Assembly (NCBI GenBank): GCA_033239005.1
Contig: BSQZ01000078.1
Span: 2,022,042 to 2,086,041, forward strand
Reading direction: 5' to 3'
Length of the DNA: 64,000 bases
Source: Lamellibrachia satsuma
Taxonomy: Eukaryota; Annelida; Polychaeta; Sabellida; Siboglinidae
Both the position numbers and the translations under genes were made by a program. Shown piece by piece: positions 23,488 through 35,060 of this stretch. Every line of letters begins with the position of its first letter. Within the stretch, counting starts at the first letter, position 1. The notes beneath the pieces are model-generated. The model had not been told where the DNA came from. It made no database searches and saw only the letters and a list, made by a program, of their open reading frames with translations.

Positions 23488-23910
23488 ATGAGGAACCAGT
23501 ATTATTACTATTAATGTCTGTCTGTCTGTCTGTCTGTCTAAAACAAACTCTAGAGAAAGCACCGGATAGCACTTACACAAGAATACTGCGAAAAAAATTC
23601 CTAAACATGTCTTGGTGCGATCACATGACCAACCAGGAATTGTATGGTTTCCTCTCCTCATCACCACCATTGTGAAACATTGTCTTCATCTGGCAGGTCA
23701 TGTGATGTGCCATGACTAAGTAATCAACAAAGTTCTGCTCTGGAAGCTCGATGATGAGTCGATGGCCCTCGGAGAAGAGGTCGACCAACAACAACTCTTC
23801 GAGACATCGTTGAGACGGACATAAGACTCAGTGGGACAAACTTAACAAATGCAACGACGAACATAAACCACTGGAAGGAAGTCATCATGTGACCACATGG
23901 ACGACATAAG

Positions 23911-26262
23911 TAAATAAGGATGCTGTGGAAATGTATTGGAATATGCATGATCAACCAACACACTACTTAAGCTTTCTCCTGGCTCTTAATTAACTAAACA
24001 GTATATTAACCTTGACAAAGCCACAACATTTCTATTCAAGAATAAACGTGACAGTTGTGGGCCCCAAAACCACTCGCACATTCTTGTAAATCATAATGTA
24101 CGTGACCATATGATAATGCACAGCAAACAGAATCGCGGAGAACTACTTTGTTAATGCAGTGAATGCACTGCACTAGATAACAGTAATAATTTGTCAGACA
24201 TAAGGTTCTGATGTAAACAATATGTCGCAGTCACGACACTTATTTTATTAGCTACTTGTCAAAGATATCCACTTGCGAATTAGTTTTCATCTTGCTCTAA
24301 ATGCATCCACAACGGAACCAACACCCATATTTTACTGCTGCCACCGAGATTTGTCTAGCAGAACACAATGGACACCTGACATTTTATAGCTTTGATATAC
24401 CCAGCCAAGTAGTTGCATTTATGGTGAAATAACACGAAGCAGCTAATGCAAAAATAACATGTAATAAATAATAAATAACATGTAATAAATAAAATATTTC
24501 AGCACCACAAGTAGTAGCATTAATGTCCGGGACTTGGCAGACAGATCCACCAGGAAACGTTTACTGCGACCTTCAACCAAGGACATTCGTTAATCATGTC
24601 TTCGTGATTGTTGTTCTGTCAATCAGTCTACTGTTAAATGTAGCTAACGTGCCATACTCAATCACATTACCATTGCAGTAGTCTGGGTTATGACTGCAAG
24701 ATGTCATACACCTGTGGCACATTAAACAGTTACGACTGTGTAATACACTGTAATGATGTGATAATCCTTAATATTACAGAAATAATATTTACTGTAAATA
24801 TCACTCCATTTTATGGATGCAAACTGCCATGGAGCAGTTTTTAATAATGGTAAAAGGTTTGTCAACATTTCAAAGAGAAAAGTGGCATGCGATGAATGCA
24901 TCAAATATTCTGTAATTTGTTGGTCGCCGCACATGAGAGATCGCGAAAACATATTCCGGCTAGCGGCACGATCTTGTAATCAATATTTGACCTACTTGTA
25001 GTACAAATCTCTTGTAATGTTGTAGTATAGCTCACCAGTCTTGAAAACATTGTGTGACTATATGTGCATGGTTGCATGGGTGTGAATGTAAGTAGGTAAA
25101 CATAATGTATAAACATACAGGGGACCCCCATAATAACACCCCTCACCCACCCTCACAAGGGACCACATTGCCCGAAGGTTTTCCCAAGATAATTCCCCCT
25201 TCAAGAAATGCTACCCCTCTCATTCTCAATGCAATTGTACCTTTGTAGCAAGGTTGACCAAACAGTGTACTATACACACCTCTACATATGTATATTGACT
25301 ATATCTGCAAGAATCAAGTAACCTACAAGAAGATAATGATACACCTTATGTCATCCTCGGACACAATCCTATTCCATCGAGATTTATGAAAACACACCTA
25401 TAAATTCACTTATTCGCCCAAAATAGATTACAATATGTAAATACATATAATCCATAACATAAGGTTTTTGGTAGAGATCGACCGTTATGATGATTTTATC
25501 GCAGGAAAAAATGCAGCGTTCTCTTTGGGACAGAAGTCTGTGAAGGAGGTCACAGTCCCAAAACCATATCTGAGTCTGTTTCAACAGCTGCCTAAACAAT
25601 TGAAATAGGAAGACACTGCCATGGTATTCTTGGGAAGAAGATTAGTTCCTATACATTCTAACATGAGCTGTGTGCTTCCAACACGACAGCAAGCAACAGT
25701 TTGTATGCAAATTTACATTTCGGTAGAAATAGTTTCATTTATGTTTGTAACTAAGTACAGAAAACCCAACTTAAGTAGAAAAATCACACAAATTGAGATT
25801 TCATAATTTTCCGTAACTTTACGTTGGTTTATTTCCTGCCAAAGTAGAATTACAAATGGATGCAAAATCAAAACCTTTTCAGGTAATTAATTTCTGTTTT
25901 TTGTACGCTGTACAGAAAGCAACACTTTCAGAAGTTAACCTACATCTCAATGATTTTTTTTTACTTAAACATAAAGTGAGTTTTTTTGACTTAAAGTGAG
26001 TTTTCTTGACTTAAACTGGAGTTTCTCAAGCAGCATCGCAAATTATAATAACATTTTCAAACATAAAACCACTGTGAAGTCTCATAAAGATACGTTCTTA
26101 CAATTGTACATCTATTCCAGGTTTTCATTTGCTCTAAATGTGTGAAATATTCCTTAGTAGGATGATGTACATTGTGAGGAAGAAGAGATATGAAGTATAT
26201 ACAGCTGTATCTAATCCAGCATCATCCATAACATTCTTTGGATGTACCATGTATCAGCATGA
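23911..26262. other. Non-coding, AT-rich region
   Basis: No gene, RNA gene or element is recognised. There is a small duplicated AATAACATGTAATAAATA near 24458-24495. Confidence 0.5.
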
Positions 26263-26263
26263 G

Positions 26264-26402
26264 CACCAAGGTCACACTGTACACTGCACCAAGGTCAAAC
26301 TGTACACTGCACCATGATCACACTATACACTGGACCAAGGTCACACTGTACACTGGACCAAGGTCGCACGGTACACTGCACTAGTATCACATTGTACACT
26401 GT
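26264..26402. repeat. 22-bp degenerate minisatellite, about 6 units
   Basis: Units resemble ACCAAGGTCACACTGTACACTG with substitutions in every copy. Confidence 0.85.
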
Positions 26403-26667
26403 GATGCAGCAAACATCAGTTCAGACACTCAATCAAAGCTAGCAACCAGATACTGCTCTACCACAGCTTACAGGAGTGAGGTATTATGACAAGGTAATGA
26501 CTACTTACACATTACAGGAATAAGCCACTCATAAAATCCAATGAGGCGGAAAATTCTCCAACAAGAAATAGGGGAGACAGCTCAGTAGGCTCATATCTAC
26601 AGGTCCAACGTTAGTGCAACAACAGTTCATTATTTGTAACAGTCTTGAGTTTGTGGCTGGTTTAAAA

Positions 26668-26842
26668 ATAAAATACTCTAGCTTACCCACATAAACTCTG
26701 TTTTACTAATAAAATACTCTCGCTTACCCATATAAACTCTGTTTTATTAATAAAATACTCTGGCTTACCCACATAAACTCTGTTTTACTAATAAAATACT
26801 CTGGCTTACCCACATAAATCCTGTTTTACTAATAAAATACTG
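26668..26842. repeat. 41-bp minisatellite, about 4 units
   Basis: The unit is AATAAAATACTCTGGCTTAC followed by CCACATAAACTCTGTTTTACT, with few differences. Confidence 0.93.
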
Positions 26843-26869
26843 ATAATGGCAGGTATCATTCACTGTGTG

Positions 26870-28068
26870 AACTCCTGCATACAACTACCCTTAGTCTCTC
26901 ACACACAAAACACAACTACCCTTAGTCTCTCACACACAACATACAACTACCCTTAGTCTCTCACACACAACACACAACTACCCTTAGTCTCTCACACACA
27001 ACACACAACTACCCTTAGTCTCTCACACACAACACACAACTACCCTTAGTCTCTCACACACAACACACAACTACCCTTAGTCTCTCACACACAACATACA
27101 ACTACCCTTAGTCTCTCACACACAACACACAACTACCTTTAGTCTCTCACACACAACATACAACTACCCTTAGTCTCTCACACACAACACACAACTACCC
27201 TAAGTCTCTCACACACAACACACAACTACCCTTAGTTTCTCACACACAACATACAACTACCCTTAGTCTCACACACACAACATACAACTACCCTTAGTCT
27301 CACACATACAAATACCCTTAGTCTCACACACACAACTACCCTTAGTCTCACACACACAACTACCCTTAGTCTCACACACACAACACACAACTACCCTAAG
27401 TCTCACACACAACACACAACTACCCTTAGTCTCACATACACAACACACAACTACCCTTAGTCTCACACACACAACACACAACTACCCTTAGTCTCACACA
27501 CACAACATACAACTACCCTTAGTCTCACACACACAACATACAACTACCCTTAGTCTCACACATACAACTACCCTTAGTCTCACACACACAACTACCCTTA
27601 GTCTCACACATACAACTACCCTTAGTCTCACACACAACATACAACTACCCTAAGTCTCACACACAACACACAACTACCCTTAGTCTCACATACACAACAC
27701 ACAACTACCCTTAGTCTCACACACACAACACACAACTACCCTTAGTCTCACACACACAACATACAACTACCCTTAGTCTCACACATACAACTACCCTTAG
27801 TCTCACACACACAACTACCCTTAGTCTCACACACAACACACAACTACCCCTAGTCTCACATACACAACACACAACTACCCTTAGTCTCACACACACAACA
27901 CACAACTACCCTTAGTCTCTCACACACAACACACAACTACCCTTAGTCTCTCACACACAACTACCCTTAGTCTCTCACACACAACTACCCTTAGTCTCAC
28001 AAACACAACACACAACTACCCTTAGTCTCACACACACAACACACAACTACCTTTAGTCTCTCACACAT
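26870..28068. repeat. About 33-bp minisatellite with higher-order structure (1.2 kb)
   Basis: The unit is ACAACTACCCTTAGTCTCTC followed by ACACACAACACAC, with length variants of about 22-33 bp. The middle (about 27300-27905) contains a block of several variant units repeated about three times, each time including the marker units CCCTAAGTCTCACACACAAC or CACATACACAACACAC. The left edge begins with AACTCCTGCATACAACTACC, the seed also used by the 52-bp array at 29.5 kb. Confidence 0.93.
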
Positions 28069-28139
28069 AGTGAAATTTTGCCAGTCTTGGACATTCTAGA
28101 AACCTTAAACACGCGAATTCCGTGGAAGCCGTTGCATCT

Positions 28140-28345
28140 ATGATAGCCATTATTGGTCCAATTGATTTTTTTCATTGGCAAGCCAATGCTGGTTGACATA
28201 ATGACAGCCATTATTAGCCCATTTGGTTTTTGTACTGGTAGGCCAATACAAGTTGAGCAAATGTCAAATGACAGCCATGATTGGCCAAATTAGGTTTTTT
28301 CAATGGCAGGCCAAATCCGGTTTAACCATTATTGGTCCAGTCGAG
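28140..28345. repeat. Degenerate about 65-75-bp tandem repeat, 3 units
   Basis: The words GACAGCCATTATTGGCC, TTGGTTTTT and TGGCAGGCCAAT recur in order three times with many substitutions. It is an older array than its neighbours. Confidence 0.7.
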
Positions 28346-29523
28346 TCTTACTAGCTGTGCAGCGAGGTTGGCGTTATCACCTGCACAGTAATAATAATAA
28401 TAATAGAAGAAGAGCCAACACATGAAGGTTCGTGAAAAAGTAACTTGAAACTTTATTTTAAATTAATAAACATGGAAGTAATGTTTGAAGCATCTTAGGA
28501 CTTTTAAGTACATGCATTGAACAAAATTAATATGATTACAATCACACGCAAAATCATACGCTTGATACTAAAAGTAAAGCAATACAGCAAATAAAAATAG
28601 AAGATACAGCACTCAGTAATACAACTGGTCTTCAAAGTAATACATTGAAACATTACTTCTTTGATAAAACAGCAATCATCCAGATTCAGTATTGCCTAGT
28701 ATTGGACAAAAAACAATATGAATATACTAGACTGAGTACAGCCTAAGCGTTGGTGGTTTGCCTGCCGTTTGAGTCGAGGAACCAGGAAACTGCTGCTGAA
28801 GGTAGGGCCTACATGCCAGTTATGTATGTGAGTTGAAGCCTGAATTAAACTCAATTTCGAGGTCTACCGCGATCGCGCTTGACCACTGCGGAGTGCCAGT
28901 GGTGGGCGACAATACAGTAGCGTTTCGGTTACTAGCGGCAGGCACATCAACATTATGGATCTCTACCAACATAACTAAGGATGCTGACCTGGACTGTTCA
29001 GGGACAATCGCAGGAATACTGCTTTTATTCATATTTACGAAAAAGGCATCGACTGTCGTGAACTTTGATGTTGACAATTATTGCATCTTTTCATTCGCTT
29101 GGCAGGTGTCATTTTGAACTTGCCCCACGACATCCGGGTCACGGGATTGTTTCTTCAAGTGAGAGCACCAATGGATAGACACTGAGAAATGCCACATAAG
29201 CGAATTTTCCAACCAATGACACACGATTACAATAGAGATCCACCGCAGTATAATTATTTTCCAACGATGTCAAAGTTAAAAATATATAGTTGTATATATC
29301 GGCAGTATTTGCTATTCTGCTGCTGACAACATTAGTCAATCACAACCATGTGCGCTAAGCCACCACTAAGTCTAAGACAGTTCAAACAATTTTATTGTGA
29401 AAAAATCTCATCTTGTACACTATAAGAAGAAAAACCTGTCTTTTATTTTTTATTTTACCCGTCGTCATAAGACATTTGCCCATCTTCAAGACAAGCAGAC
29501 AGGTCCCTGGCTAAGGGCCTGGG
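28346..29523. other. Non-coding region between two arrays
   Basis: It holds a short (TAA)n at about 28386-28405 and open frames around 28820-29117 on both strands. These have slightly higher GC but no family similarity I recognise and no convincing splice context. Confidence 0.45.
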
Positions 29524-30470
29524 TATCACACAGTAACACACAGTGATGCTATGAACTCCTGCATATAACTACCCTTAGACTGGGGTAACACACAATTATG
29601 CTATGAATTCCTGCATACAACTACCCTTAGACTCGAGTAACACACAGTGATGCTCTGAATTCCTGCATACAACTACCCTTAGACTCAGGTAACACACAGA
29701 GACGCTACAAACTCCTGCATACAACTACCCTTACACACAGGTAACACACAGTGATGCTACAAACTCCTGCATACAACTACCCTTACACACGGGTAACACT
29801 CAGTGATGCTACAAACTCCTGCATACCACTACACTTACACACGGGTAACACACAGTGATGCTACAAACTCCTGCATACAACTACCCTTACACACGGGTAA
29901 CACTCAGTGATGCTACAAACTCCTGCATACCACTACACTTACACACGGGTAACACACAGTGATGCTACAAACTCCTGCATACAACTACACTTACACACGG
30001 GTAACACACAGTGATGCTACAAACTCCTGCATACAACTACCCTTACACACAGGTAACACACAGTGATGCTACAAACTCCTGCATACAACTACCCTTACAC
30101 ACAGGTAACACTCAGTGATGCTACAAACTCCTGCATACAACTACCCTTACACACAGGTAACACACAGTGATGCTACAAACTCCTGCATACAACTACCCTT
30201 ACACACAGGTAACACTCAGTGATGCTACAAACTCCTGCATACAACTACCATTACACTCAGGTAACACACAGTGATGCTACAAACTCCTGCATACAACTAC
30301 CCTTACACACAGGTAACACACAGTGATGCTACAAACTCCTGCATACAACTACCCTTACACACAGGTAACACTCAGTGATGCTACAAACTCCTGCATACAA
30401 CTACCCTTACACACAGATTACACACAGAGATGCTGCGAAACCCTGCATACAACTACCCTGAGACTCAGTC
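29524..30470. repeat. 52-bp minisatellite, about 18 units
   Basis: The unit is AACACACAGTGATGCTACAA followed by ACTCCTGCATACAACTACCC and TTACACACAGGT. AACACACAG and AACACTCAG versions are interspersed, pointing to multi-unit amplification. It shares the CTCCTGCATACAACTACCCT core with the array at 26870-28068. Confidence 0.95.
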
Positions 30471-33400
30471 TTAGGTAACTGTAATGATCATATTACGAGT
30501 GTAACAGAAATAATGACAACCATATTGATGGAGAACTTGTTTACACAAATGTAGAAACAGAATGTTAAACAATAATTACTGTAGAAACAGAATTAGCTCA
30601 TACTGCTATAAAACCAGCCATGGGTATACACTAGGTAAACCCTACCTGCTTGGACCCAGCCAGCCTTCCCCAGAGGCATCCAGCTGTGGTCAGACACTGG
30701 GCTCTCCAAGGTCAAGCCAACCCACTCCTGACTTACTGAACACATACATCACAGAGAGCTGCTCCAGCTCCAAGTCAGACTACTGGATTACTTGTCTGCT
30801 GTACTAATGAAGCTGGATTACCAGTGCTTACGAGTGCACAAAGCCTGGGGGAGAGGTAAGAAGTGAAACCGGAGAAAGCCACAATCTAGGAGGACTTCTG
30901 GTGGCGACTAACACTTTCCTGTTCACAAACAAGCTTCAGAAATATCAGTAGAGATCAATAAGACATTCACTGAGCTGCTACACGTGTCCACTGGTTACTG
31001 ATAAGTATTTGGTAGGTGCACTTACTCAGCCCTACATGGAGACAGACTTCTAAATGTGTGCGTAATTTAATATACCAGCAGTTTCCATACAGCTATAGAA
31101 AATATATTATATATGGTTAAAAATCTAGTGAAAAAATATGTAAGATGTTGATATATCAAATGTAATTAACTGATTTAATAAACTGAATGCAAAAACAGTG
31201 GTTGGAAAAGATGTTATTGTGTAAATAATTGTGACAGTGCAACTTTTTGCAATTCTAACCCATCATTTATAAGAGCCAACTTTAATGTCTTCTTTTCATT
31301 TAGTGCCCTGTGGAGGGTAAAATTGTTAGCAGCAGTAAAAAATGCAATGCTCAATATAACACAATCCACCGTGAGTAAATGCCCAATGGTCCCGAAGTCT
31401 TTGTATTAAATTATCACCTGTCCTGTACCCTATAATCTCATGCCATTCTTCACGTAATGTGCAATCATTAGCCCTGAGACAGTTCCAGACTGGCCGCGGG
31501 TCCAATAGATACTGCAGGTCTCGGTTATAACACCTTTCCAGCCGAAATGTGGTGGTGACTTTTTGAACTAAGACTTTGGGGAACATAACCACGTTGACCT
31601 ATTTTAACTCTACGTTGATGCATTTAACAATTTTGGGAGTTTTCCTCTCTCCCCTCTTACAAGATCAGTTTCCAGTAGTGGAAACTGCCAGACTCAATAA
31701 CTGCATTTCGCACTTGAACGGTGTGGTCTATCCCCAGATCACACAATGTGATAATAGTACAACCAAACTTGATACTACATCCAATTTGACAAAGCAATAT
31801 TCATTTATCATAATGCAGGAAATCCAATTACTGAAATAGTGATTATTATTTGCTCTGACTGGGTAACTAATTATCTCATATACACATGAATGCACATCCA
31901 TCCTATGAACTTATATCTTTGACAGATCTCAGGTGCAAGTAACAAAAAGTAAAGAGTTGTCACATGATGCTTATTTTTGTTCTTTTGAACAGATTCAAGC
32001 ACTTTACACATCACCCCCAGTGTCAATTCTGTCAAATCGAATGCCAACACAATATCTCTGGGAAACATTCAACAACACTGCAATTATTACACAAAAGCAG
32101 GTTACACAATTCCTCAACAGCCAGATACTCATCTATGCAGCTGAGTGAACCAGGGCAACAATACACAGAATAAACAAAATTACCAAGACACTGAATTGAA
32201 TCAAACCTGATCCTCTTGATTCAGAGTTTAACGCCACTCTGCTACAAAAATACAATGCTCCACATAAAACAGAAATCCCCGGAACCGGTCATGCATGACA
32301 ACATGACCACAGTATTCCAGTCATTCACTTTCTACATAATGAAGTTCCACTCTATCGCACACCCATTCACAGCCACTCTGTACAAGCCATACACTAGGCA
32401 CACAACACCAATACTAGGCAGTGATACCAACCACAAGACAATCGTATCAGACACAGCAGAACTCCCAGGCCAGACAAGTGTAGCTATGGAAGAAAACAGC
32501 AACTCAGAGAAATATTCCATCCAGGCTATAATTAATCCTTCTTCCAAGCAGCAAGTATTTAAAAAAGATTAATGTATCATTAAAGTGCCACACAATTTGC
32601 TCGTTAGTGGGGGTTAACATTTTGGTTCAGGACACATAGTTTGGTTCTAGATACCCCCCCCGTAGCCTGCATTGCTAAGGAAAAAAATTATGTTTCCAAT
32701 AGTCAGTTTAAACCCAGAATTTGCTTAATAATTTCTCAATTAGCTTATTGATAAACCATTGCCCAAGAAAGTGGAATATGAAACAATGTTTTATTTATAC
32801 CCAATGAACCCTGAATATTGTCTACATGACTAGGTAAATATGACAAAACTTCAGAGCATGGCAACTTGACCGAGCCACCCTTCACCCAAGAGTTGAACTA
32901 TGGCTCTCTCACTTAGAGGGGAGCACACTAACTATTGTGTTACATGTCTATATAAGAATCTACTAATAATATGTTCACATGAGACATAGAGTACTTAGCC
33001 AACTGATAAGGTCAACGTGTAGACAAATTTCAAAAGTTTCAACTCTCAAGGTATCTCTATGTTCTTTTTGCTAGGAATGTTGCCCACTAATCAGACAGGT
33101 CAAAGGTCGCCATTAGTGGGTCATTCCTGGGTGGTCTATATTGTATAATGTCAGCTGACTTCAACAGAAGGAAATGTCCAGCAAATCAGTCCAAGCATGA
33201 ACAGACCACAATATGATACACACAGCACAATATTAAGACCAATCATACCACTAAAACAGGCATCAAACAATTCATAAGACCAATGAATAAATTATTATTT
33301 TAAAAGTGAAGAATTGCATAAGTTATTTTATACTTATTATAGCAGAGAAGTAGGCATGATTCAAGTATTGTGTCAAATTGGCAACAACATTGTGGTCAAT

Positions 33401-33709
33401 GGTGTCTGTCTGTCTACATCATGACTCAGAGTAGTTAGAATCACCAAATTTGGCAAATGGGTTATTAATATCTATAAAATATTGGCTATGCTGGTGTTTT
33501 CTTAATTTTTTAGCTCAGCAAAATGTAAGAAAATAGTTAGTTAATCAATTTCATTAGGGTTATATAAGTTATTTTGCCTGTATAAACATTGATATTATTA
33601 TTCATCACTGAGCCCATGCACAGAAACCAGTGACTTTTAAATGGTGCTGTTTGATTATGTGCCATACGGTAACATACATAGCCCTTGACACAAGCCATAC
33701 CCATGAAGT
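30471..33709. other. Non-coding region with a weak tRNA-like SINE trace
   Basis: No gene is recognised. Open frames at 31326-31592 (minus) and 32216-32572 (plus) lack family similarity. Minus strand 32866-32945 reads AGTTAGTGTGCTCCCCTCTA and then AGTTCAACTCT, resembling a diverged tRNA-derived SINE head. This is a weak call. Confidence 0.35.
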
Positions 33710-35060
33710 ATGGAGCCTAACTGGAGGGAGTTGATCACAGGGAAGGTGCATGAACTATGTCAACTGGAGGTAGCTGATCGCCGGGAAGGTGCATGAACTA
33801 TGTCAACTGGAAGGAGCTGATCGCAGAGAAGGTGCATGAACTATGTCAATTGGAGGGAGTTGATTGCAGGGAAGGTGCATGAACTATGTCAACTGGAGAT
33901 AGCTGATCGCCGGGAAGGTGCATGAACTATGTCAACTGGAAGGAGCTGATCGCAGAGAAGGTGCATGAACTATGTCAATTGAAGGGAGTTGATTGCAGGG
34001 AAGGTGCATGAACTATGTCAACTGGAAGGAGCTGATCGCCGGGAAGGTGCATGAACTATGTCAACTGGAGGTAGCTGATCGCTGGGAAGGTGCATGAACT
34101 ATGTCAACTGGAAGGAGCTGATCGCAGAGAAGGTGCATGAACTATGTCAATTGGAGGGAGTTGATTGCAGGGAAGGTGCATGAACTATGTCAACTGGAAG
34201 GACCTGATCGCAGAGAAGGTGCATGAACTATGTAAATTGAAGGGAGTTGATTGCAGGGAAGGTGCATGAACTATGTCAACTGGAGGTAGCTGATCGCTGG
34301 GAAGGTGCATGAACTATGTCAATTGGAGGGAGCTGATTGCAGAGAAGGTGCATGAACTATGTCAACTGGAAGGAGCTGATTGCAGGGAAGGTGCATGAAC
34401 TATGTCAACTGGAAGGAGCTGATCGCAGAGAAGGTGCATGAACTATGTCAACTGGAAGGATTTGATTGCAGGGAAGGTGCATGAACTATGTCAATTGGAG
34501 GGAGCTGATTGCAGGGAAGGTGCATGAACTATGTCAACTGGAAGGAGCTGATCGCAGAGAAGGTGCATGAACTATGTCAACTGGAAGGATTTGATTGCAG
34601 GGAAGGTGCATGAACTATGTCAATTGGAGGGAGCTGATTGCAGGGAAGGTGCATGAACTGTGTCAATTGGAGGGAGCTGATTGCAGGGAAGGTGCATGAA
34701 CTATGTCAACTGGAGGGAGTTGGTTGCAGGGAAGGTGCATGAACTATGTCAATTCGAGGGAGTTGATTGCAGGGAAGGTGCATGAACTATGTCAACTGGA
34801 CGGAGTTGATTGCAGGGAAGGTGCATGAACTATGTCAACTGGAAGGAGCTGATCGCAGAGAAGGTGCATGAACTATGTTAATTGGAGGGAGTTGATTGCA
34901 GGGAAGGTGCATGAACTATGTCAACTGGAGGTAGCTGATCGCCGGGAAGGTGCATGAACTATGTCAACTGGAAGGAGCTGATCGCAGAGAAGGTGCATGA
35001 ACTATGTCAATTGCAGGGAGTTCATTGCAGGGAAGGTGCATGAACTATGTCAACTGTCAC
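33710..35060. repeat. 43-bp minisatellite, about 31 units, with a three-unit higher-order pattern
   Basis: The unit is GAAGGTGCATGAACTATGTC followed by AACTGGAAGGAGCTGATCGCAGA. Three variant types recur in the order GGAGGTAGCTGATCGCCGG, GGAAGGAGCTGATCGCAGA, GGAGGGAGTTGATTGCAGG over the left third, giving a 129-bp higher-order period. The order decays to the right. Confidence 0.95.

Larger units (their letters stand above)
22826..23910 (+). mobile_element. Decayed non-LTR retrotransposon (LINE) reverse transcriptase C-terminal half
   Basis: Plus-strand pieces in the order expected of a LINE ORF2 are: IKQAELLLHLAENASKS and TQYMGVK near 22846-22943, VEDFKCLGSYTNS near 23223-23262, a frame-shifted KAHVWAAVHALEKVWRGP near 23282-23335, a VKLILIHECDSWTI segment near 23359-23400, and TLEKAPDSTYTRILRKKFLN to MTNQELYGFL near 23547-23655. 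Further weaker similarity runs to about 23.9 kb. Stops, frameshifts, a 20-bp tandem expansion (23391-23487) and a 252-bp insertion (22954-23205) show it is dead. The 'VEDFKYLGS' and 'LLYGCESWT' landmarks are known from many invertebrate LINEs. Confidence 0.8.

Noticed and set aside
28820..29117. Overlapping open frames on both strands with higher GC
   Set aside because: No recognisable domain, and the frames end without splice or regulatory support.
31326..31592. 88-codon minus-strand frame
   Set aside because: The composition looks protein-like, but there are no family motifs, no convincing splice sites and no neighbours to support it.
32216..32572. 118-codon plus-strand frame
   Set aside because: Low information content, no recognisable motif, and codon use like the surrounding non-coding DNA.
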